Source of the DNA: DATNPX01 sp036702975
Lineage (GTDB): Bacteria > Cyanobacteriota > Vampirovibrionia > Obscuribacterales > Obscuribacteraceae
Reading direction: 5' to 3'
Length of the DNA stretch: 14,540 nt
Assembly: GCA_036702975.1 (NCBI GenBank)
Contig: DATNPX010000007.1
Coordinates: forward strand, 1-14,540
Every line of letters begins with the position of its first letter. The first letter of the stretch is position 1. The translations under genes and the position numbers were made by a program. The notes beneath the pieces are model-generated. The model was not told where the DNA came from, did not search any database, and saw only the letters and a program-made list of their open reading frames with translations. This document shows positions 5,572-11,190 of the stretch, piece after piece.

Positions 5572-7110
5572 CCATGCCGCTTTCGGTGGCGCTCTGCTTC
5601 TAAACTTGCCCGCTCTGTACGTCTGCAAAATAAAAAACACCGCAGCTCGATCATGGACGGTCGCCAGGCTGCTCGGTCTTTCTGGAAGTTTCCGACCAGA
5701 ACAGATCAGCACAAGTTTATCTCTATAGCCAGTCCTGGTGCGATTCTGCCTGGTTGTCAAGATGATAAAATTAGTAGCGTCGGAAACTGTCCAGATTTTT
5801 ATACTCTCTGGACAAAAATGAGACTGTGAGAGCATTACAGCAGATACCCGCCGTCTCTCGTTGATACTACCCTTAGTGGCATCAGAATAACATGGAGCTG
5901 GAAAGAAGGCAATGACCCCCGCTTGCGTAGTTCCCGCCTGTTCTTGTTCTAAGCCCCCCGCAGCGCCTGACCCTCTGCCAAAATACCGGCGAACCAGGGC
6001 CCCGGCGTCAAGCCTTGCGAAGCAACCCGAAGGGCTTGGGCTTGATGCTGGGGGTTCGCTGGTAGGCTTTTCGCCGGGCAGAAGTAAGGGGGGCGTTATA
6101 TCAATAGGCGCTAGCTCCACTAAGCCGGAACGCTTGTAAGCATCAAGAACCCCTGAGTCTCCAACACCAGGTCGATCTAAAATCTCTTTTTCTTTTTCAG
6201 GACCAGGAGCACTACCCCCCGCCCCTATTAGATCAAGATCTAAAAAAGGGTTCCTATCGCCAGCGGCCCTTGGCAATGCCACCACCGGCGATATCTTCCA
6301 GATATCCGAATGGCGTCTAACTGTATGGTAGCCGCACCCGGTTAGCCGCATCAGTTGCCGTCCAGTTACTCGCCGCCCCTGGTCGGTCAAAAGTTGTAGC
6401 GCTTCGCGGATCTTTTTTCTCGCGTACAGTTCGCGGCCTTCGTTGCCCTTCTTAAAGTCCTCCGGCGTCCAGGTCCTTCCGGTAGCTTTAGACCGCCCTA
6501 TTAGCCTCTCCATTGAACGCTCTGTGATCAGGTAGGGTGTTCTGACCTGGACGCCGCCAAACGGTCTGCGCCACTTGCACGCTCGTTTGATTTGTTGCTC
6601 GACCTTGCGCCAGTTGCCCCGGTTTATGTGGTTGCAAAACCCGTTATGCTTTGCCTCCAGCCAAGCCAGAATCAGCCTGTAGCGCGGCTCGTCATTGTGC
6701 TCCGCCGGCAGAGCCGGCACGCCGGCGGCCTCGTCCCCATGCCACAAATAATGCTCCACGGCAAGGATCGCATCATGCCGTTGCCCTGCTTCCGTCAAGC
6801 CACTTTGCCAGTACTCACGCCCTTTCTGGTATTTCTCTGGAATTAACCGATAATTCCATAGACCCTCAAAACCCTCGGTATCAATAGCTTTCTCATGCGC
6901 CTGGGCGTCTCTCTGTTTTGCGCGATCGATACACTCCAACTCAGTCCTTATGCGGCTTTTCGCTTCGCTCCAATTTCTTTTGTTTTCTTCCAGGTCACAA
7001 AGGAATGAGGCTAGCGCCTCGTCTCTTGTTAGTTCTTCTCTCGTCCGGATCAAGCCGCCGCGATCATCAAGCCAGGCAAAACCGCTCTGTAATGGTAGTC
7101 TTAAGCCCAT
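5422..7110 (-). CDS. Primase/replication initiator, C-terminal part after the frameshift
   Basis: This open frame of 562 codons continues the primase frame from 7128-7616 after a -1 shift in the poly-G run. Its first usable codon after the shift encodes TLEVFPSGMGLRLPLQSGFAW. LEVFP fits the third active-site motif of archaeo-eukaryotic primases, and GxxLRLPLQ is the usual sequel. Next comes a helical region with H/W/K-rich parts. A helix-turn-helix then reads RRVTGRQLMRLTGCGYHTVR about 240 residues on, which may bind the plasmid origin. After IDITPPLLLPGEKP (near 6080) the sequence becomes low-complexity, passes through a large inverted repeat, and finally runs antisense to mazF. The real C terminus is probably upstream of about 5900, and a second frameshift is possible. 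Role inferred: initiation of plasmid replication. Confidence 0.65.
   Translation of the reverse strand: MGLRLPLQSGFAWLDDRGGLIRTREELTRDEALASFLCDLEENKRNWSEAKSRIRTELECIDRAKQRDAQAHEKAIDTEGFEGLWNYRLIPEKYQKGREYWQSGLTEAGQRHDAILAVEHYLWHGDEAAGVPALPAEHNDEPRYRLILAWLEAKHNGFCNHINRGNWRKVEQQIKRACKWRRPFGGVQVRTPYLITERSMERLIGRSKATGRTWTPEDFKKGNEGRELYARKKIREALQLLTDQGRRVTGRQLMRLTGCGYHTVRRHSDIWKISPVVALPRAAGDRNPFLDLDLIGAGGSAPGPEKEKEILDRPGVGDSGVLDAYKRSGLVELAPIDITPPLLLPGEKPTSEPPASSPSPSGCFARLDAGALVRRYFGRGSGAAGGLEQEQAGTTQAGVIAFFPAPCYSDATKGSINERRRVSAVMLSQSHFCPESIKIWTVSDATNFIILTTRQNRTRTGYRDKLVLICSGRKLPERPSSLATVHDRAAVFFILQTYRAGKFRSRAPPKAAWLLENGDDFSHYFFQDGRRQSLDLTTMTSVKVNHTGLIATNDAGSFDARD
5571..5590 (+). terminator. Hairpin directly after mazF, weak terminator
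   Basis: GCCA-TG-CCG-CTTT-CGG-TGGC folds into a seven-pair stem with a two-base bulge. It begins at the last base of the mazF stop codon. No T-run follows, so termination would be weak or the hairpin may protect the mRNA end. Confidence 0.3.
5681..5814. repeat. Inverted-repeat cluster, TCTGGA(C)AGTTTCCGAC type
   Basis: TCTGGAAGTTTCCGAC (5681-5696) reappears in inverted orientation as GTCGGAAACTGTCCAGA (5779-5795), with one extra base. A further half-copy, TCTGGACA (5807-5814), forms an eight-pair hairpin with TGTCCAGA (5788-5795) around an 11-base AT-rich loop. The cluster lies between the convergent replication and mazEF genes. It could be a protein-binding site, a replication or strand-initiation site, or a transcription end. 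Confidence 0.5.
5986..6062. repeat. Large imperfect inverted repeat inside the 3' part of the replication ORF
   Basis: CCGGCGAACC...GGCGTCAAGCC (5986-6014) is an imperfect reverse complement of GGCTTGATGCTGGGGGTTCGCTGG (6039-6062). The intervening bases hold two tight hairpins, TTGC-GAA-GCAA and CCC-GAA-GGG. Weaker similarity of the arms continues outward to the C6 run near 5953 and the G6 run near 6089. Such a structure is unusual inside a coding region and suggests a function at DNA or RNA level, or an inserted repeat element. Confidence 0.5.
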
Positions 7111-7127
7111 GCCGCTCGGGAAGACTT

Positions 7128-7616
7128 CTAACGTTCCCCCCCCCGGATCTCATAGCCCTGTGCTTTTAACCACGTGCTCAGGAGCTGGTTGGTGTCGCCC
7201 GAGTCGGCCCATTCGTCGAAGAATATATACAGATGCCAGCCGCCGCTATCGCTGCTCCGGTAAACCGTCGCGGTTAATCCGACTGCAGCTAATCGCTCCT
7301 GCAGTTTTGCGAGCTCGAGATCTGATCTGTACTTGCTATTTTTGTCTACGTCCAGGACGGCAAACCGCGTTTGCCCCCCCCAGCGAAGACCATATATGCT
7401 CGGTTCGTGTCCGGCGATGGCGGACAAGATCGTCTCGTCCGGCATCGGCCAATGCTTGCTTATCGTTGTCCACGAGCGCCGCCCGCGAGGGCACAGTATC
7501 GCTTGTCTGCGGTTGGGATATAGTGCGCAAAAATTTTCCGCCACCGTTGGCGTTAAAAATTTATCTGCGATCCTCGTTTGGGACGGGATCGCGCTTAATG
7601 CTAAAGCTCCGGTCAC
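7128..7616 (-). CDS. Primase/replication initiator, N-terminal part (AEP-like catalytic motifs)
   Basis: A frame of 162 codons from a GTG at 7616 with AGGG six bases upstream; no ATG fits. Motif I of the archaeo-eukaryotic primase fold is FAVLDVD, with D89 and D91 as metal ligands. Motif II is SSDSGGWHLYIFF with H128. A preceding stretch, NFCALYPNRRQAI...HWPMPDETI, resembles the N-terminal part of primase domains of the TOTE and plasmid Rep type. The frame ends at TAG just after a run of nine G, before motif III, so as written it makes an incomplete active site. With one more G (or a -1 slip) it joins 5422-7110. The leader upstream is about 235 bases long and carries a candidate antisense RNA and an operator-like palindrome. 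Confidence 0.75.
   Translation of the reverse strand: MTGALALSAIPSQTRIADKFLTPTVAENFCALYPNRRQAILCPRGRRSWTTISKHWPMPDETILSAIAGHEPSIYGLRWGGQTRFAVLDVDKNSKYRSDLELAKLQERLAAVGLTATVYRSSDSGGWHLYIFFDEWADSGDTNQLLSTWLKAQGYEIRGGER
7136..7144 (-). other. Poly-G tract causing the frameshift in the replication gene
   Basis: Nine consecutive G on the minus strand, read as CGG GGG GGG GAA CGT TAG. Ten or seven G, or a -1 ribosomal slip, would give GGA ACG TTA GAA and restore the primase frame through LEVFP. A second run of eight G at 7374-7381, in frame, encodes Gly-Gly in the same gene. Confidence 0.85.
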
Positions 7617-7636
7617 TGTCTACCCTAAAAGGCATG

Positions 7637-7666
7637 TTGACGCGGCCGGATCTCTCGGGTTATTCT
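7637..7666 (+). promoter_or_regulatory. Candidate promoter of an antisense RNA
   Basis: TTGACG (7637-7642) and TATTCT (7661-7666) on the plus strand, 18 bases apart. It points into the leader of the replication gene from the opposite strand, and a strong terminator lies about 110 bases downstream. Confidence 0.4.
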
Positions 7667-7672
7667 TCATGC

Positions 7673-7785
7673 ATCTTGAGGAAAATGACGACCAATCAAA
7701 ACCCAAGAAAAAGCAGTTTGAATATCCGATAAATCCCGGCTCCCGCCTGGTTATCATCAATTACGTCGCCGCAAGCGGCGTTTTT
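7673..7785 (+). ncRNA. Candidate antisense (countertranscribed) RNA to the replication leader
   Basis: A promoter-like pair upstream and a Rho-independent terminator at the end frame a transcript of about 113 bases. It is fully complementary to the 5' leader of the replication mRNA. Many small plasmids control copy number this way. The RNA also contains GAGG, four bases and then an ATG opening a 15-codon frame (near 7685), which could be a chance ORF or a tiny peptide. The evidence is positional and structural only. Confidence 0.4.
7767..7785 (+). terminator. Rho-independent terminator
   Basis: The perfect stem CGCCGC-AA-GCGGCG (7767-7780) is followed by TTTTTGTTT. It serves plus-strand transcription, yet no plus-strand protein gene precedes it; that is the main argument for an antisense RNA here. 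Confidence 0.65.
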
Positions 7786-7825
7786 GTTTAGCGATAGAGC
7801 ACTCCCTATATCCAGTAAATACGCG

Positions 7826-7863
7826 CACCATATATGGTGACTTTTTCACCACCTGGAATTATA
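7826..7863 (-). promoter_or_regulatory. Replication-gene promoter region with CACCA operator sites
   Basis: On the minus strand a perfect TATAAT (7858-7863) would start transcription near 7851; no good -35 is seen. Just downstream lies a perfect 14-bp palindrome, CACCATATATGGTG (7826-7839), and a third CACCA copy at 7847-7851. Binding here would block the start or early elongation of the replication mRNA. The upstream helix-turn-helix protein is a plausible binder. Confidence 0.45.
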
Positions 7864-7883
7864 GGGTTCTCGCCTTGAAAAGG

Positions 7884-8522
7884 CTAGGTGCCGAGAAACC
7901 ATTTTTTGAAACACGTCCACCAGGCTGGCTTGTACTGGCAGTCCGTAAGCAATTTGATTTGCTGATCGCGCTCGGCTAATTGGGCTTCCAAGTAACCAAT
8001 TCGGAATGTTGCTCCCTCAAGTTCTTTGAGCAATGCAAATGCATCAACAGTGGAAGACATTGGCGAGACAACACAGCTTTCCGAGTCGTCGTCCTGGGAC
8101 CGTCGCGGGACCTCTATGTCAACAGAGATGTCCACTGGTGTGTCGTCGTCCTGGGACGGTCCCGCGTCCTTCATGTCAAGTACGACATCATCGGTAAATT
8201 GCGCGTTCTTTCTTGCATCCGTTTTGCGTCTTTCAACGGCGCTTTTATCAATCAAGTACTTTCCGTTCTCTTTGATGGCATCGAGCTTCTGCTCATTAAT
8301 GAGTCTAATTACCGAGCGTTTATTGATGCCTAGGATCAGGGAAGCTTCCAGTGCAGAGATGTACCGGGACAGGCCCGCGTCCTCGTCCCGCGACGGGACT
8401 GTCCCGTCCTGAGACCGTCCCGCGACGGACTCACTTGAAAAGGTTTCATTACCAAACAAGTCCTCCAGCCCCTCAATTGAAGCTGTGTCACCAGTCTGAT
8501 AATTACGAACGGGTTCAGTCAT
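7884..8522 (-). CDS. Helix-turn-helix (MerR/excisionase-like) plasmid regulator
   Basis: A protein of 212 residues. Residues about 54-100 form an excisionase/MerR-type winged helix-turn-helix: YISALEASLILGINKRSVIR, then LINEQKLDAIKENGKYLIDK, with AVERRK after it. The flanks are low-complexity and acidic, with repeated SQDD/SQDG units whose DNA is full of GGGAC/GTCCC motifs. Residues about 165-195 (LLKELEGATFRIGYLEAQLA, then ERDQQIKLL) form a coiled coil suited to dimerisation, and the tail ends WWTCFKKWFLGT. The start is the ATG at 8522; a TTG at 8525 is also in frame. The promoter would begin transcription at or next to this ATG, so the mRNA appears leaderless. It lies directly upstream of the replication gene and likely controls or assists it. 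An analogous helper role in replication or partition is possible. Confidence 0.65.
   Translation of the reverse strand: MTEPVRNYQTGDTASIEGLEDLFGNETFSSESVAGRSQDGTVPSRDEDAGLSRYISALEASLILGINKRSVIRLINEQKLDAIKENGKYLIDKSAVERRKTDARKNAQFTDDVVLDMKDAGPSQDDDTPVDISVDIEVPRRSQDDDSESCVVSPMSSTVDAFALLKELEGATFRIGYLEAQLAERDQQIKLLTDCQYKPAWWTCFKKWFLGT
8096..8421. repeat. GGGAC/GTCCC motif cluster inside the regulator gene
   Basis: GGGAC occurs at 8096, 8107, 8153, 8366 and 8395, and GTCCC at 8159, 8385, 8401 and 8417: nine copies in 326 bases. Several pair into palindromes: GGGAC-G-GTCCC (8153-8163), GTCCCG-CGA-CGGGAC (8385-8399) and GGGAC-T-GTCCC (8395-8405). The pieces are embedded in longer similar units (GTCGTCCTGGGACSGTC). 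They encode the SQDD-type low-complexity segments. They may be iteron-like binding sites. Confidence 0.6.
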
Positions 8523-8565
8523 CAAGCGGATTATAGGCTTGATGGATCAAGCGAGCAACGCTTGA
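8522..8565 (-). promoter_or_regulatory. Promoter with four TCAAGCG-type half-sites; leaderless start
   Basis: On the minus strand TTGCTC (8553-8558) and TATAAT (8530-8535) are 17 bases apart. The -10 ends seven bases before the next gene's ATG at 8522, leaving no room for a ribosome-binding site. Half-sites TCAAGCG/CGCTTGA occur at 8522-8528, 8537-8543 (GCTTGAT), 8547-8553 and 8559-8565. The central pair forms the palindrome GCTTGATGGATCAAGC, filling the spacer. This is a typical layout for tight repression, probably by the encoded protein itself. Confidence 0.65.
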
Positions 8566-8589
8566 CTATGTGTTTTTGGCAGGCTAGTG

Positions 8590-9267
8590 CTAATGGTTGT
8601 GTGGGTGACTATTGCTTGAATCGTCGTGATACGCATAGTTTGGGTTGACGCCGTTCATTGCAGGTCCGCCGTAAGACGGACTGACACCATAACCATATCC
8701 AGGAGTCACAGCCTGACTGCCATTCATGGCGTCACCCATACGGTGTCCAATTGAATTGTTATGTCCGGGATTGATGGCGGGGTTATTGATGTGTCCAGCA
8801 CCATAGCCCTGAACAGGTACACCGTAACCTTGATTGACACCATAGCCATATCCTGGATTGCTAGATTGATTGCCATTCAAGGCGTCACCCATCTGATGCC
8901 CGATTGAATTATTGTGCCCAGGGTTGATGGCAGGGTTATTGATGTGCCCGGCACCGTAGCCCTGAACTGGCTGAACTGGTAAACCATAACCTTGATTTGT
9001 ATAAGAATTATTGGTGTAGGCGGGAAAAGCGCCATTTTGATAAGCTCCAGGCGCGGCATAACCGTTATCGACGGCAGTGTGCTGCATATTTCGTTGGGAA
9101 TCCAGTACTTGGTGTTGCTGCGGCGAAATTACGCCTGCATTAGCCGCATCGTGCACTTGATGTTTCTGATCGCGGAATTGATGATCCGCTCCATCATGTG
9201 CAAAAACAGGGCCAACAGACGTCAGTAGCGTGCCGAGAATGCCTGTTAAAAACAATTGCTTATACAT
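8590..9267 (-). CDS. Exported Gly/Tyr/Asn/His-rich repeat protein
   Basis: A protein of 225 residues of unknown family. Residues 1-23 are a signal peptide ending VFA, so the mature protein would begin HDGADHQFRDQKHQVHD, rich in His. Residues 30-65 are helical and resemble part of the 148-residue protein upstream (ISPQQHQVLDSQ here, ITQQEHAMLDAQ there). Residues 91-195 are two near-identical repeats of 51-54 residues containing GYGAGHINNPAINPGHNNSI and MGDAxNG, separated by GYGYG. The protein ends SNSHPHNH. The composition suggests a flexible, possibly metal-binding or self-assembling extracellular protein. It is the last gene of the exported-protein cluster. GGAG nine bases upstream supports the ATG at 9267. 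A structural matrix protein or a metal chelator are both possible. Confidence 0.75.
   Translation of the reverse strand: MYKQLFLTGILGTLLTSVGPVFAHDGADHQFRDQKHQVHDAANAGVISPQQHQVLDSQRNMQHTAVDNGYAAPGAYQNGAFPAYTNNSYTNQGYGLPVQPVQGYGAGHINNPAINPGHNNSIGHQMGDALNGNQSSNPGYGYGVNQGYGVPVQGYGAGHINNPAINPGHNNSIGHRMGDAMNGSQAVTPGYGYGVSPSYGGPAMNGVNPNYAYHDDSSNSHPHNH
8683..8997 (-). repeat. Tandem 51-54-codon repeat in the Gly/Tyr-rich protein gene
   Basis: Two copies are offset by 153 bases over most of their length; the first copy in the protein has three extra codons. DNA differences between the copies are largely at third positions, so the duplication is old enough to have been filtered by selection for the peptide sequence. 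Confidence 0.75.
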
Positions 9268-9375
9268 ACATGAGCGCTCCGAATTCGAAAGGGGCTAAAC
9301 GTAAAAGACTGGGAGCAGATGAGTATGTTTCCCAAATTAGGCAAAGTGAGCATTATTTCGTCTGCGTTGCTGCCG

Positions 9376-9660
9376 TTAGTGGCCCCCGTGATGGCCGCCA
9401 TGTCCACTAGCATGACCGTGTCCGGTCGACCAGCCGCTGTGGTTTGTATGTGAGCTTTGATGTCGACGGTTGTGTCCAGTGCCTAGACCAAATATGCCAG
9501 TGGGATTGTGACCGTTAAACAAGCCATGTCCATTGTGTCCATTGCCATTGCCGTGTCCATGGCCACTGCTGTGATGGTCATCAGCGTAAGCAACATTTGC
9601 GTAAAACGGCAGCACTATAACGGCCGCCATTGCCAAGACCGAAGGTTTTGTAAAATTCAT
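9376..9660 (-). CDS. Small exported His/Gly-rich protein
   Basis: A protein of 94 residues. A signal peptide (residues 1-26) ends VAYA, giving a mature start DDHHSSGHGHGNGNGHNGHG. About a quarter of the mature chain is His and another quarter Gly, and it ends GHASGHGGHHGGH. An N-terminal Asp-Asp-His would be an ATCUN-type copper/nickel site if cleavage is as predicted. There is no known domain. GGAG eight bases upstream supports the ATG at 9660. It follows the 148-residue gene after 16 bases, so the two are probably co-transcribed. The likely properties are divalent metal binding or pH-dependent assembly; the real role is unknown. Confidence 0.75.
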   Translation of the reverse strand: MNFTKPSVLAMAAVIVLPFYANVAYADDHHSSGHGHGNGNGHNGHGLFNGHNPTGIFGLGTGHNRRHQSSHTNHSGWSTGHGHASGHGGHHGGH

Positions 9661-9676
9661 GTAATTTCTCCAGGTT

Positions 9677-10123
9677 TCAATAGTTCAAAATGCGCTGTAG
9701 CTTATTGAGCAACCTCGGCATTTTTCGATTTGCGTAGGGATAACCATATTGATTAAAGTTGGCTCGCACACCGGCATCTTGTTGATTGTGCTGTGCACGC
9801 AACTGAGCGTCCAACATCGCATGTTCTTGTTGTGTGATGCGTCCTTGTCGCAGGAGTTCGTGATACTGCGCTTCTGATTGCTCAAGTACTCGATGGTCCG
9901 TTGGATGTTTTTGAAAATAAGATTGATATGACTGGTAATAGCCATAATTCGGGTTTCCTGTTTGTGTCCAAGAAGATTGCCAGTTCTGAGGCATTCCTGA
10001 ACCGTGCTGGCTATTTTGCATCGAACCATGTTCTTGTCCCTCGTGCTCGCCTTCGTGAGCAAGAACGTTGTTTCCAGCCGTAACGACCAGTGCAATGGAC
10101 AAAGCCGTGAGAAGATTTTTCAT
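9677..10123 (-). CDS. Exported His/Gln/Tyr-rich protein
   Basis: A protein of 148 residues from the ATG at 10123, which is followed by a clear signal peptide (KNLLTALSIALVVTAGNNVLA) and preceded by AAAGGAGC. An upstream in-frame extension lacks these and is rejected. The mature N terminus is HEGEHEGQEHGS, His/Glu-rich like a metal-binding peptide. A Tyr/Gln-rich stretch follows (QTGNPNYGYYQSYQSYFQ), then a helical part (LEQSEAQYHELLRQGRITQQ, EHAMLDAQL) related to the helical part of the 225-residue protein. It ends in a basic helix, KMPRLLNKLQRILNY. It shares domain style with its neighbours, suggesting divergence from a common ancestor. Function unknown. Confidence 0.75.
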   Translation of the reverse strand: MKNLLTALSIALVVTAGNNVLAHEGEHEGQEHGSMQNSQHGSGMPQNWQSSWTQTGNPNYGYYQSYQSYFQKHPTDHRVLEQSEAQYHELLRQGRITQQEHAMLDAQLRAQHNQQDAGVRANFNQYGYPYANRKMPRLLNKLQRILNY

Positions 10124-10169
10124 AGTGGTGCTGCTCCTTTTGCAGTTTTTAGTAAGCCGACACGAGTTT

Positions 10170-11090
10170 CTATTTGCTGCTTGCCTCCGCTTCATAGCTT
10201 TTTGCTTCGGCAGTCTTGCCAAGTTTTTTCATTAAAGCGGCACAGTTTTTAAGGCTTTCGGCCACCTGCGGACTTTCCGGCCCGAAGGCCTTTTTCCTTA
10301 TGTTCAGAGCGCGTATGCAGTTTTTCTCTGCTTCTTTGTACTTCCCTTGTTTGACGTAAAAGCCGGCCAGATTGTTCAGATCTCTTGCAAGTGCTGGGTG
10401 GTTTGGACCCAATTGCTTTTCGTCTATCGCGATAGCTTTCTTATACATGCTCTCAATCTCAGCAGCCTTGCCATGGCTTATGCACAAACCGGCATAATGG
10501 TTTAAGGCGGTTGCAAGCTCAGGGCTCGCCGGATTTTTTGTTCGAATAGCCAGCGCGCGCTTTGCAAGCGTTTCTGCCTCCTCGCATTTGCCCTCTGTTT
10601 CGCAAATACCAGCGAGATTGTCCAAAGTGACTGCTACTGCAGGACTATTGGCTCCAAGCGCCTTTTCCTTAATCTGTAGGGCTCTTCTGGCGGCAGTGTC
10701 AGCATCTTTTGCTTTTCCTTGAGCATCGTAGACAGCCGAGAGATTGTCCAGCGTGCTGGCAGTATCAACGTGCTGCTTACCCAAAACCTGCTCTCTAATG
10801 GCAAGCGCTTTATTGAAATAATCTTCAGCCTCTTTGTTTTTTTCTTGTTCCAGAGCCAATAATCCAAGCTCGTTGAGGCTGATAGCCCGGCGAGGGTCGT
10901 TAACTTTAAAACTGTCGCATTCCTTCAAGGCTAGTTCGAGTTCCGTTTGAGCTGCTTCGTACTTGCCTTGATCTAAGGCTCGAGCACCGTTCACTATATG
11001 TGTGTGCCACTCATTGTGGTCTGCGTACGCTGGCATAGATGCAATTAAAAGACTTACAACAAGTGCTGCATGGGCGTTTAGAGATTTCAC
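10170..11090 (-). CDS. Exported TPR-repeat protein (kinesin-light-chain type)
   Basis: A protein of 306 residues. The signal peptide (1-23) ends PAYA, and the mature chain starts DHNEWHTH. The rest is six TPR units with about 42-residue spacing, with signatures such as EAEDYFNKALAIREQVLGKQ, VAVTLDNLAGICETEGKCEE and KYKEAEKNCIRALNIRKKAF. This is the TPR_10/TPR_12 pattern with a VLGxxHP-like loop. TPR arrays hold partner proteins; here the partners may be the exported proteins of the same cluster. The start is a GTG at 11090 with GAGAGG six bases upstream. The 100-base gap to the hydrolase gene contains a TATAGT that might be an internal promoter. TPR call: sure; partner and role: inference. 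Confidence 0.85.
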   Translation of the reverse strand: MKSLNAHAALVVSLLIASMPAYADHNEWHTHIVNGARALDQGKYEAAQTELELALKECDSFKVNDPRRAISLNELGLLALEQEKNKEAEDYFNKALAIREQVLGKQHVDTASTLDNLSAVYDAQGKAKDADTAARRALQIKEKALGANSPAVAVTLDNLAGICETEGKCEEAETLAKRALAIRTKNPASPELATALNHYAGLCISHGKAAEIESMYKKAIAIDEKQLGPNHPALARDLNNLAGFYVKQGKYKEAEKNCIRALNIRKKAFGPESPQVAESLKNCAALMKKLGKTAEAKSYEAEASSK

Positions 11091-11190
11091 GTTTTACCTC
11101 TCGTTCATCAGTTGTTCGGAGTAATCTGGTCTTTTTGTTATTGTTTGTTGCTCCATATGTGGTGGCACTATAAAAACTGATCTTCAAAGG

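Noticed and set aside
6950..7791. Plus-strand frames opposite the primase gene, up to 260 codons.
   Set aside because: The minus strand has recognisable primase motifs; the plus frames are compositional shadows. The plus-strand terminator at 7767-7785 is better explained by an antisense RNA.
8683..8997. Repeat region considered as a CRISPR-like or iteron array.
   Set aside because: The repeats are 153 bp apart, keep reading frame and differ at third positions; they are protein repeats.
9318..9449. Plus-strand ORF of about 43 codons with a signal-peptide-like start and a GGAG upstream.
   Set aside because: It overlaps the His/Gly-rich gene in antisense; its Met/Ala/Val content follows from CAT and GGC codons of that gene, and nothing follows the signal-like stretch.
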